A stretch of 13,779 nt of DNA. Origin: Alcanivorax sp. UBA4485 (lineage in GTDB: Bacteria > Pseudomonadota > Gammaproteobacteria > Pseudomonadales > Alcanivoracaceae). The stretch is taken from assembly GCA_002389055.1 (NCBI GenBank), contig DGNT01000136.1, positions 1 through 13,779 of the forward strand. The letters run 5' to 3'. Below are positions 7,290-13,779 of the stretch, one piece after another; position 1 is the first letter of the stretch, and the number at the start of each line of letters is the position of its first letter. The notes under the pieces are model-generated. The model saw only the letters and a program-made list of their open reading frames with translations. It had not been told where the DNA came from and did no database searches. The position numbers and the translations under genes are program-made.

Positions 7290-10160
7290 TCAGGCGGGGC
7301 CGTCCCCGGCCTGGCCCTGTTGCTGCAGCGCCAGGATGTCGTGCAGTTGATCCTCCGGCACCGGCCGGCTGATCAGGTAACCCTGAATGCTGTCGCAGCC
7401 CATTTCGCGCAGGATGTTCAGGTGCTGGTCGGTTTCCACCCCTTCCGCCACCACGCTCATGGTCAGGCTGTGCGCCATCTCGATGATGGCCCGGGTGATG
7501 GCCGCGTCGTCCGGGTTGTCCGCCAGGTCGGTGATGAAGGTGCGGTCGATTTTCAGTGTGTCCACCGGGAACCGCTTCAAGTAGTTAAGCGATGAGTAAC
7601 CGGTGCCGAAGTCGTCCAGGGACAGGCCCACGCCACGGGCGCGCAGCCGCTCGAGCAGGGCGATGTTCTGGTCCATGTCTTCCATGATCAGGCTTTCGGT
7701 GAGCTCCAGCTCCAGCAGTTCCGCCGGCAGGCCGGTGAGCGCCAGAATCCGGTCCACCACGTCCGCCAGGTTGCCTTTGCGGAACTGATGGGCGGACAGG
7801 TTCACCGACACGCGAATATCCCCCAGCCCCCGATCCAGCCACTGCCGGGCCTGACGGCAGGCGCGCTCCAGCACCAGTTCGCCGATCGCGGAAATCAGGC
7901 CGGATTCTTCCGCCAGGGGAATGAACTCGGACGGCGCCAGCAGGCCCATGGTCGGGTGCTGCCAGCGCACCAGCGCTTCTACCGATGAAATGCGGCTGTC
8001 CGCCAGGTCCATTTTCGGCTGGTAGTGGACCACGAACTCGTTCTTGAAGATCGCCTTGCGCAGGCTGGTCTCCAGCGCCAGCTGTTCCACCGACGCCATC
8101 TGCATGCCGGTGCGGTAGAACTGGAAATTGTTGCCGCCGCTGCGTTTCGCTTGGTGCACCGCCATTTCCGCCTGGTTGATCATCGACTGGGCTTCTTGGC
8201 CCGGGTTGGGGAACACGCTGATGCCGATGCTGGCGCCCAGCAGCAGCTCATGGCCGTCGATCAGGAAGGGCTTTTTCATCATGTTGATCAGTTTCTGGCA
8301 GAGCACGCCGATCTGCGCTTCGGCGCCGCAGTTTTCCAGCACCAGGGTGAATTCGTCACCGCCCACCCGGGCCAGGTTTTCGTCGTTGACGCCGCACCGG
8401 CAGATGCGCTCCGCGGCCAGCTTGAGCAGGCGGTCGCCGATCTCATGGCCGAGGCTTTCGTTGATCGGTTTGAAGCGGTCCAGGTCGATCATCAGCAGCG
8501 CGGCTTTTTCCCGGTTCAGCCGCGCCAGGGTCAGCGCCCGCTGCAGGCGTTCGCGGAACAGCGCCCGGTTGGGCAGGCCGGTGAGGCGGTCGTAGTTGGA
8601 CAAAAACCGCACCCGCTCCTCGGCTTCCTTGCGCGAGGTGAGGTCGGACAGCATCCCCACATAGCGGATCACCCGTTGTTTCTCGTCCAGCACGCTGCTG
8701 ATCTGCAGCCACTCCGGGAAGGGCTCGCCGTTGCGCCGCCGTTCGTTGATCTCGCCTTCCCAGAACCCGGTGCGGCGCAGCGCCAGGGTAATCGCGCGGT
8801 AGGTGCTGCGGTTGCGGTCGATGTGGTCGGTGTCGGCGATGGTGCGGCCGAGCACGTCCTGCTCCGGGTAGCCGGTGATCTGTTCGAAGCGGGCGTTCAC
8901 CGCCAGGAACTGGAAGTTGCGGTTAAGAATGAAGATGCCTTCCGGGGCGTTCTCGAACACCGTCGCCGCCAGCCGCTGCTGTTCCTGCGCTTCGCGGGTG
9001 GCGGTGATGTCCCGGCGGGTGCCGATCATGCGCAGGGCGCGGCCCTTGTCGTTCCAGTCCACCACCCGGCCTTCGTCCTCGATCCAGCACCAGGGGCCGT
9101 CGGCGTGGCGCAGCCGGTAGATGGCGTGGTAGCGGTCGGTTTCGCCCTTGAAGTGGGCGATCATGGCGCGGCGGATGGCGGGGAAATCGTCCGGGTGGAC
9201 TAGTTGCTGCAGGTCGCCGAAGAAATTACGGAAGTATTCGCTTTCGTAGCCGAGCAGCCGGTCGAAGTTGGTGTGGTAATTGGTGCCGGTGACCAGATTC
9301 CAGTCCCACAGCCCGATGTTGCTGGCGTCCAGCGCCAGTTGCAGCCGCTCGCCGGTGGCGCTTAATTCCCGGTTGGCCTGTTCCAGGGCCCGGGTGCGGT
9401 CGCTGACCATGGACTCCAACCGGTCGTTGGCTTCCTGCAGGCGCCGGCGCGCCTCCTTGCGTTCCATGATTTCGTCGGCGAGTTTTTCATTGAGTGCTTC
9501 GGCGTTGGCCCGCGCCCGGTCCAGATAGTCGATCAGCGCCGTGTTGCTGATTTGCAGATCCAGGGCCTGGTGCGTGGTCATATTGATACGGCGGGCGGCG
9601 ACGAACAGAAAGGCGCCGGTGGCCACCAGCATGGCCGCCAGGGCCGGCTCGTTATCGTTGGCCAGCAGCAGCTGCACGCACGACGGCGCCAGCAGACAAA
9701 TCTGGTACATGAGTACGGTGGGCAGATGGCTGCTGTACGCCGACAGCGCCAGGATGCTCAGGCCGGTGCCTAGGCTGCTCATGGTCAGCTGTGCGTACAG
9801 CATCGACTCGGAGAGCAGGGTGTCCGTGGGGTTGAACAGAAAGCCGCCGATGCCCATCGCCACCGCGGTGGCCAGCACGCTCACCGACACCTTGCGCAGA
9901 TCGGCGCGGTCGCCGTTGCGCAGCGGCCGGCTCAGCAGCAGCCAGCTCACCCGGGCAAGAATCAGCGTGCTCACCGTCAGCGCCCACACCAGCAAGGTGG
10001 CGCGCGGCACCGGCGAGTCCCAGTAGGCCCAGGTCGCCGCGATCACCGCCAGGCCTTCCAGCACGTTCATGCCCTTGATCCCGGAAAGGAGATGCTGGCA
10101 TTGAGCGCGGGTCACGGCCTGCTGCTGCTTGCTTGGTTGTGACTCGAATGCTGTCGACAC
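7290..10160 (-). CDS. Membrane sensor with PAS-PAS-GGDEF-EAL: cyclic-di-GMP cyclase/phosphodiesterase
   Basis: The protein has 956 residues from GTG 10158-10160. Residues about 34-190 hold roughly six membrane helices, an integral sensory domain I cannot match to a named MASE type. A coiled-coil linker (about 200-268) follows, then two PAS/PAC modules (about 270-388 and 392-512). The GGDEF domain (about 513-685) has RVGGDEF with the active site at 600-604 and DLDRFKPINESLGH for metal and substrate. The RxxD inhibitory site expected five residues upstream is missing (V591-E594). The EAL domain (about 690-945) keeps EAL (728-730), Asn787, Glu822, DDFGTGYSS (849-857), Lys870, EGVET (906-910) and Gln926, so both activities look intact. 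It would raise or lower c-di-GMP in response to a membrane or PAS-borne signal, affecting motility and biofilm. The GTG has only a weak ribosome site, so the exact start is uncertain; an internal ATG at residue 31 is possible. Confidence 0.93.
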   Translation of the reverse strand: MSTAFESQPSKQQQAVTRAQCQHLLSGIKGMNVLEGLAVIAATWAYWDSPVPRATLLVWALTVSTLILARVSWLLLSRPLRNGDRADLRKVSVSVLATAVAMGIGGFLFNPTDTLLSESMLYAQLTMSSLGTGLSILALSAYSSHLPTVLMYQICLLAPSCVQLLLANDNEPALAAMLVATGAFLFVAARRINMTTHQALDLQISNTALIDYLDRARANAEALNEKLADEIMERKEARRRLQEANDRLESMVSDRTRALEQANRELSATGERLQLALDASNIGLWDWNLVTGTNYHTNFDRLLGYESEYFRNFFGDLQQLVHPDDFPAIRRAMIAHFKGETDRYHAIYRLRHADGPWCWIEDEGRVVDWNDKGRALRMIGTRRDITATREAQEQQRLAATVFENAPEGIFILNRNFQFLAVNARFEQITGYPEQDVLGRTIADTDHIDRNRSTYRAITLALRRTGFWEGEINERRRNGEPFPEWLQISSVLDEKQRVIRYVGMLSDLTSRKEAEERVRFLSNYDRLTGLPNRALFRERLQRALTLARLNREKAALLMIDLDRFKPINESLGHEIGDRLLKLAAERICRCGVNDENLARVGGDEFTLVLENCGAEAQIGVLCQKLINMMKKPFLIDGHELLLGASIGISVFPNPGQEAQSMINQAEMAVHQAKRSGGNNFQFYRTGMQMASVEQLALETSLRKAIFKNEFVVHYQPKMDLADSRISSVEALVRWQHPTMGLLAPSEFIPLAEESGLISAIGELVLERACRQARQWLDRGLGDIRVSVNLSAHQFRKGNLADVVDRILALTGLPAELLELELTESLIMEDMDQNIALLERLRARGVGLSLDDFGTGYSSLNYLKRFPVDTLKIDRTFITDLADNPDDAAITRAIIEMAHSLTMSVVAEGVETDQHLNILREMGCDSIQGYLISRPVPEDQLHDILALQQQGQAGDGPA

Positions 10161-10172
10161 GGATAAAGATTC

Positions 10173-10317
10173 CAGGCTCGGAGCCTTGGGCGCCGGTGAG
10201 TAAGTCGCTCCCGCACGGTGCTCGGGAACCCGTAGGCATAAGTGACGCCCGGCTTTTTCTTTGGCAGTTTACCCAGCCCCACCGCGAAGGGAAACCGGAT
10301 CACCGGGGCTGCGTCAC
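10173..10317. other. Intergenic block with several inverted repeats between the GGDEF/EAL gene and uvrD
   Basis: This 200-base gap has no gene that I trust. It holds GGCTC-G-GAGCC near 10175-10185; a CCCG(CAC)...(GTG)CTCGGG hairpin at about 10210-10226; GTGACGC (10242-10248) opposite GCGTCAC (10311-10317), perfect over 7 bases; and CAGCCCC (10274-10280) opposite GGGGCTG (10305-10311), also perfect. The segment GTAGGCATAAGTGACGCC and the following CGGCTTTTTCTTTGG have the look of a dispersed intergenic repeat. The block could also be a structured leader of either flanking transcript. I could not match it to a c-di-GMP-I, cobalamin or other known riboswitch core. Confidence 0.4.
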
Positions 10318-10343
10318 AACCTGCCGCGCCAAAGCGGCGGTTC

Positions 10344-10352
10344 TGGTAAACT
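10344..10352 (+). promoter_or_regulatory. Extended -10 promoter abutting the uvrD start codon
   Basis: TGGTAAACT contains TG, one base and TAAACT, an extended -10 candidate. It ends eight bases before the ATG at 10361, so a transcript started at the usual distance would begin at or next to that codon. No Shine-Dalgarno is visible between it and the ATG. No LexA box of the CTG-N10-CAG type was seen in the upstream 200 bases, unlike E. coli uvrD. Confidence 0.4.
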
Positions 10353-10360
10353 CCGCCGCC

Positions 10361-12520
10361 ATGGATGATGTGACTTCCCTTATTGAAGGCCTTAACCCGG
10401 ATCAGCGCGACGCGGTGACCGCCGAAGACCGGCACCTGCTGGTGCTGGCCGGTGCCGGCTCGGGCAAGACCCGGGTGCTGGTGCACCGTATCGCCTGGCA
10501 GATCGCCACCGAACAGGCGTCGCCGTTCGGTATTCTCGCCGTGACATTCACCAACAAGGCGGCGGCGGAAATGCGCGGCCGTATCGAGCAGCTGCTCGAC
10601 ATGCCCGCCGGCGGCATGTGGGTGGGCACCTTCCACGGCATCGCCCACCGGCTGTTGCGCCAGCACTGGCAGGAAGCGGGCCTGCCGCAGAATTTCGAGA
10701 TCATCGACGCCGACGATCAGCAGCGTCTGATCAAGCGGGTGATCCGCGAGCTGGGGCTGGATGAACAGCGCTGGCCCGCCCGCCAGGCCACCTGGTTCAT
10801 CAACGGCCAGAAAGACGAGGGCCTGCGCGCCGCGCATATGGATGTGGCCGGCGGCGACCTGTTCCTGCAGACCATGCAGAAAATCTATCAGGCCTACGAA
10901 CAAGCCTGCGCCCGGGGCGGTCTGGTGGACTTCAATGAGATGCTGCTGCGCGTGCTGGAGCTGTTCCGCGACAACGACGAGCTGCGCGGGCACTATCAGC
11001 GCCGCTTCCGGCACATTCTGGTGGACGAGTTCCAGGACACCAACGCCATCCAGTACGCCTGGCTGCGGCTGCTCACCAACGACGATAACGCCGCCACCAT
11101 CGTCGGCGACGACGACCAGTCCATCTACGGCTGGCGCGGCGCCAAGATCGAGAACATCCACAAGTTCAGCCGTGACTTCCCCGACACCCGCACGGTGCGC
11201 CTGGAGCAGAACTACCGCTCCACCGGCACCATCCTGAACGCCGCCAACGCGGTGATCAGCGTCAACAGCGACCGGCTCGGCAAGGAGCTGTGGACCGACG
11301 GCGGCGACGGCGAGCCGATCCGCCTGTACGCCGGGTTCAACGAGGTGGACGAAGCACGCTTTATCGCCGGCAAGGTGGAAAGCCTGGGCCAGCAGGGCAT
11401 GGCGCGCCGGGAAATGGCGGTGCTGTACCGTTCCAACGCCCAGTCCCGGGTGTTGGAGGAAGCCTTCCTGCAGGCCGGCATTCCGTACCGCATCTACGGC
11501 GGCCAGCGCTTCTTCGAACGGGCCGAGATCAAGAATGCCCTGGCCTATCTGCGCCTGCTCAACAACCGCCGGGCGGACGCCGCCTTCGAGCGGGTGGTCA
11601 ACACGCCCACCCGGGGCATCGGCGCCAAGACCCTGGAAATCCTCCGTGATCTGGCCCGCCAGCGCGGCGTTCCCCTGTGGGACGCGGCGGCGGCGCTGAT
11701 CAACGAGCAGCTGCTCACCGCCCGCGCCGGCAACGCCTTGCTCGCGTTCCTCAAGCTGGTGGACAGGCTGGCCGAGGAAACCAAGACGTTAGGGCTGGCG
11801 GAAACCGCCGAACACGTGATCGCGGCCAGTGGCCTGCTGGACTACCACGGCCAGGACAAAGGCGAGAAAGCCCAACAGCGCCTGGACAACCTGCGCGAGC
11901 TGGTCTCCGCCACCCGCCAGTTCGGTGACGAAGAGGGCGAGGAGGATCCGCTCAGCGCCTTTCTGGACCACGCCGCGCTGGAATCCGGCGAAGGCCAGGC
12001 CGACGCCCACGAAGACGCGGTGCAGATGATGACCCTGCACTCCGCCAAGGGGCTGGAATTTCCGGTGGTGTTCATCACCGGCCTGGAAGAGGGCCTGTTC
12101 CCGCACCAGATGTCCTCGGACGATCCGGTGCGTCTCGCCGAGGAGCGCCGGCTCTGCTACGTGGGGCTGACCCGGGCGATGCGCGAGCTCTACCTGACCC
12201 ACGCGGAAAGCCGGCGCCTGTACGGCAACGAAACGCTCAACCCGCCCAGCCGCTTCCTGCGCGAAATTCCCGCCGAGCTGGTGGAAGAGGTGCGTCCCCG
12301 GGCCGGCTTCAGCCGTCCGCTGGGCGGTGGCGGCGGGGGGCCGCGCCAGCAGGACGCCAATGGTATTGTATTGGGGGCGCGCGTCCTGCACCCGAAATTC
12401 GGTGAGGGCACGGTGCTGCATTTCGAGGGCCAGGGCCCCAACGCGCGGCTGCAAATCAACTTCGACGGCGTCGGCACCAAATGGCTGGTCAGCCAGTACG
12501 CCCGACTCGATGTGATCTAG
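10361..12520 (+). CDS. uvrD: DNA helicase II, UvrD
   Basis: The protein has 719 residues from ATG 10361 (MDDVTSLIEGLNPDQRDAV), the same length class and N-terminus as E. coli UvrD (720). The frame is open upstream to 10133, but the extra 76 codons do not resemble UvrD and overlap the divergent gene. All superfamily 1A motifs are present: Walker A AGAGSGKT (30-37), motif Ia TFTNKAAAEM, Walker B VDEFQDT (221-227), motif III GDDDQSIYGWRGA (249-261), motif IV QNYRST (283-288), motif V TLHSAKGLEF (558-567) and motif VI YVGLTRAM. A Gly-rich linker at about 654-660 leads to the C-terminal Tudor-like segment (GARVLHPKFGEGTV..., 672-719), which in E. coli contacts RNA polymerase. It unwinds DNA 3'-5' in nucleotide excision repair (displacing UvrC and the excised oligonucleotide) and in methyl-directed mismatch repair. 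Nothing is missing or truncated. Confidence 0.97.
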   Translation: MDDVTSLIEGLNPDQRDAVTAEDRHLLVLAGAGSGKTRVLVHRIAWQIATEQASPFGILAVTFTNKAAAEMRGRIEQLLDMPAGGMWVGTFHGIAHRLLRQHWQEAGLPQNFEIIDADDQQRLIKRVIRELGLDEQRWPARQATWFINGQKDEGLRAAHMDVAGGDLFLQTMQKIYQAYEQACARGGLVDFNEMLLRVLELFRDNDELRGHYQRRFRHILVDEFQDTNAIQYAWLRLLTNDDNAATIVGDDDQSIYGWRGAKIENIHKFSRDFPDTRTVRLEQNYRSTGTILNAANAVISVNSDRLGKELWTDGGDGEPIRLYAGFNEVDEARFIAGKVESLGQQGMARREMAVLYRSNAQSRVLEEAFLQAGIPYRIYGGQRFFERAEIKNALAYLRLLNNRRADAAFERVVNTPTRGIGAKTLEILRDLARQRGVPLWDAAAALINEQLLTARAGNALLAFLKLVDRLAEETKTLGLAETAEHVIAASGLLDYHGQDKGEKAQQRLDNLRELVSATRQFGDEEGEEDPLSAFLDHAALESGEGQADAHEDAVQMMTLHSAKGLEFPVVFITGLEEGLFPHQMSSDDPVRLAEERRLCYVGLTRAMRELYLTHAESRRLYGNETLNPPSRFLREIPAELVEEVRPRAGFSRPLGGGGGGPRQQDANGIVLGARVLHPKFGEGTVLHFEGQGPNARLQINFDGVGTKWLVSQYARLDVI

Positions 12521-12536
12521 GGCCGCCCGGCGGCCC
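12520..12536 (+). terminator. GC-rich stem-loop at the uvrD stop
   Basis: GGGCCGC (12520-12526) and GCGGCCC (12530-12536) form a perfect 7-base stem with a 3-base loop that begins on the last base of the uvrD stop codon. It is followed by ACTAACAATAAAA, not a T-tract, so it may slow or protect the transcript end without fully stopping transcription into the gene at 12566. Confidence 0.4.
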
Positions 12537-12565
12537 ACTAACAATAAAACCAACGGGAGAGTTCC

Positions 12566-13714
12566 ATGGATCGTCGTAAATTCGTCTCCGCGCTGGGCCT
12601 CGGCCTGGGCGCCGCGGCACTGGCCGGTTGTGGCCAGAACGACAGCGACAACAAGCCGGCCGCCGGCGGCGACAACGCCCCGGCCAAAGCCGCCGATAAG
12701 GAAATCCGCGAGTGGAAGCTGGTCACCGCCTGGCCGAAGAATTACCCCGGCCTGGGCACCGGCGCCAACCGCTTCGCGGAACGGGTCACCGCCATGTCCG
12801 GCGGCCGTCTGACCATCAAGGTGCACGGCGCCGGCGAGCTGGTGCCGGCCATGGGCGTATTCGACGCGGTGCGCGACGGCAGCGCCGAGATGGGCCACTC
12901 CGCCTCCTACTACTGGAAAGGCAAGCACCCGGCCACGCCCTTTTTCACCGCGGTGCCGTTCGGCCTCACCGCCCAGGAGCTCAACAGCTGGGTCAACTTC
13001 GGCGGTGGCCAGGAGCTGTGGGACGAGCTGTACGGCGAGTTCGGCATCAAGCCGCTGCCGTGCGGTAACAGCGGCACGCAGATGGCCGGCTGGTTCCGCA
13101 AGGAGATCAACAGCCTGGAAGACATCAAAGGGCTCAAGATCCGCGCCCCGGGCCTGGCCGGCGAAGTGATGCAGCGCATCGGCGCCACGCCGGTGCAGAT
13201 GCCCGGCGGCGAGGTGTTCACCTCAATGCAGACCGGCGCCCTGGACGCCGCCGACTGGGTCGGTCCCTACAACGATCTGACCTTCGGCCTGCACAAGGTG
13301 GCCAAGTACTACTACTACCCCGGTTGGCAGGAGCCCGGCGCCATGCTGGAGCTGATGATCAACAAGGAGAAGTGGGACGCGCTGCCGGAAGACCTGCAGG
13401 CCATCGTCAAGAGCGCCGCCGAAGCGGAAAACCAGCACATCTACGACGAGTTCACCGCACGCAACGCGGAAGCGCTCAAGCAGCTGGTGAACGAGCACGG
13501 CGTCGAGCTGCGCCGCTTGCCGGACGAAGTGCTTCAGGCGCTGGAAAAAACCAGCCAGGAGGCGGTGGAGGATCTGGTCGCCGGCAACGAGCAGGCGCGG
13601 CGGATCTATGAGTCCTATCGCGACTTCCGGGATTCGGTGATGCCGTACATCGCGGTGGCCGAGCAGTCCGCCCTCAACGTCCGTTCCACGGTGCTGGGCC
13701 AGAAGGCGCCGTAA
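12566..13714 (+). CDS. TRAP transporter substrate-binding lipoprotein, DctP/TakP-like
   Basis: The protein has 382 residues from an ATG preceded by GGGAGAG (12555-12561). The N-terminus MDRRKF...LAGC has twin arginines and a lipobox with Cys22, so a Tat-exported lipoprotein is predicted; an Ala/Gly/Asp-rich linker runs to about residue 47. The DctP fold follows: WKLVTAWPKNYPGLG (50-64), then the ligand region with Gln172 (GTQMAGWF), Arg193 (KIRAPGLAGEV, the carboxylate-binding Arg of the family), and Asp230-Trp231 (DWVGPYND). The PGGEVFTSMQTGALDAADWVG stretch and YYYYPGWQEPG resemble TakP-type proteins that bind 2-oxo acids with a sodium ion, so a keto or hydroxy acid ligand is likely but unproven. 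It delivers substrate to a DctQM sodium symporter. No membrane subunit gene is next to it here: uvrD precedes it and a convergent gene follows, so it is an orphan or its partners lie elsewhere. Confidence 0.92.
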   Translation: MDRRKFVSALGLGLGAAALAGCGQNDSDNKPAAGGDNAPAKAADKEIREWKLVTAWPKNYPGLGTGANRFAERVTAMSGGRLTIKVHGAGELVPAMGVFDAVRDGSAEMGHSASYYWKGKHPATPFFTAVPFGLTAQELNSWVNFGGGQELWDELYGEFGIKPLPCGNSGTQMAGWFRKEINSLEDIKGLKIRAPGLAGEVMQRIGATPVQMPGGEVFTSMQTGALDAADWVGPYNDLTFGLHKVAKYYYYPGWQEPGAMLELMINKEKWDALPEDLQAIVKSAAEAENQHIYDEFTARNAEALKQLVNEHGVELRRLPDEVLQALEKTSQEAVEDLVAGNEQARRIYESYRDFRDSVMPYIAVAEQSALNVRSTVLGQKAP

Positions 13715-13729
13715 GGCGCCCTGCGGAGT

Positions 13730-13779
13730 TCAGTCCCGGGGTACCGAGCGGGTGCGTCCGTTCTCGTCGATGGCGACGA
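13730..13779 (-). CDS. C-terminal end of a probable acyl-CoA thioesterase (partial)
   Basis: On the minus strand the last 15 codons before a TGA at 13730-13732 read VAIDENGRTRSVPRD. The 'VA(I/L/V)DENGRxRxVP' ending is typical of hotdog-fold acyl-CoA thioesterases of the YciA type. The remainder lies beyond the right edge, so neither length nor active site can be checked. It converges on the TRAP protein gene with 15 bases between the stop codons; a GGCGCC-GTAA-GGCGCC hairpin overlaps the other gene's stop. The family call rests on this short tail only. Confidence 0.5.
   Translation of the reverse strand, partial: VAIDENGRTRSVPRD

Noticed and set aside
7275..7310. A shared terminator between the convergent genes at 7274 and 7290
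   Set aside because: Only a short GGGG/CCCC pairing inside the 3' end of the minus-strand gene, with no T-tract.
10133..10360. N-terminal extension of UvrD by 76 codons
   Set aside because: The extra residues do not resemble UvrD, overlap the divergent GGDEF/EAL gene and cross the inverted repeats; the ATG at 10361 matches the E. coli N-terminus.
10161..10360. A c-di-GMP-I riboswitch upstream of the GGDEF/EAL gene
   Set aside because: It would be attractive by context, but the conserved GCAAAGCC-like core and tetraloop-receptor parts were not found on either strand.
10112..11161. A 349-codon minus-strand frame opposite the start of uvrD
   Set aside because: It is the complement of uvrD codons joined to the intergenic block; no motif and poor composition.

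Overview
The window is GC-rich, gene-dense chromosomal DNA from a gammaproteobacterium. The UvrD-type helicase, the YbiO-like MscS channel, REP elements of the Pseudomonas type, and several lipid-related genes together suggest an Alcanivorax/Pseudomonas-like marine or hydrocarbon-associated bacterium. That placement is inferred from gene content and style; there is no rRNA here. I see no prophage, integrase, transposase, tRNA, rRNA or CRISPR array.

Layout, left to right. (1) A MerR-family regulator on the minus strand, running off the left edge (1-707), lies just downstream of a two-domain protein on the same strand (763-2499). That protein fuses an epoxide-hydrolase-like alpha/beta hydrolase to a short-chain dehydrogenase, the architecture of mycobacterial EphD. 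(2) A 247-base divergent intergenic region carries nested inverted repeats and an extended -10 promoter. (3) A large MscS-family mechanosensitive channel follows (2747-5053). Its stop codon is immediately followed by a pair of inverted REP units. (4) On the minus strand, 5356-6198 is a PF10118/COG3687-type 'metal-dependent hydrolase' that carries a full ferritin-like set of diiron ligands; it has its own terminator. It diverges from (5) an unrecognised cytosolic helical protein (6288-7274). (6) A 956-residue membrane sensor with PAS-PAS-GGDEF-EAL domains (7290-10160, minus) diverges from (7) uvrD (10361-12520). The 200 bases between them hold several inverted repeats. (8) A Tat-type lipoprotein of the DctP/TakP TRAP substrate-binding family follows (12566-13714). 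(9) The last codons of a probable acyl-CoA thioesterase enter from the right on the minus strand.

The genes look like ordinary accessory-to-core chromosomal genes in short transcription units, not one system. The only functional group I would propose is the EphD-like fusion with the MerR regulator, possibly joined loosely by the diiron protein and thioesterase under a lipid-metabolism theme; this is inference. I found no convincing new multi-gene system. The items most worth a second look are the EphD-like fusion, the diiron ligand pattern in a protein family named as a hydrolase, the structured or repeated block upstream of uvrD, and the possibly leaderless uvrD start.
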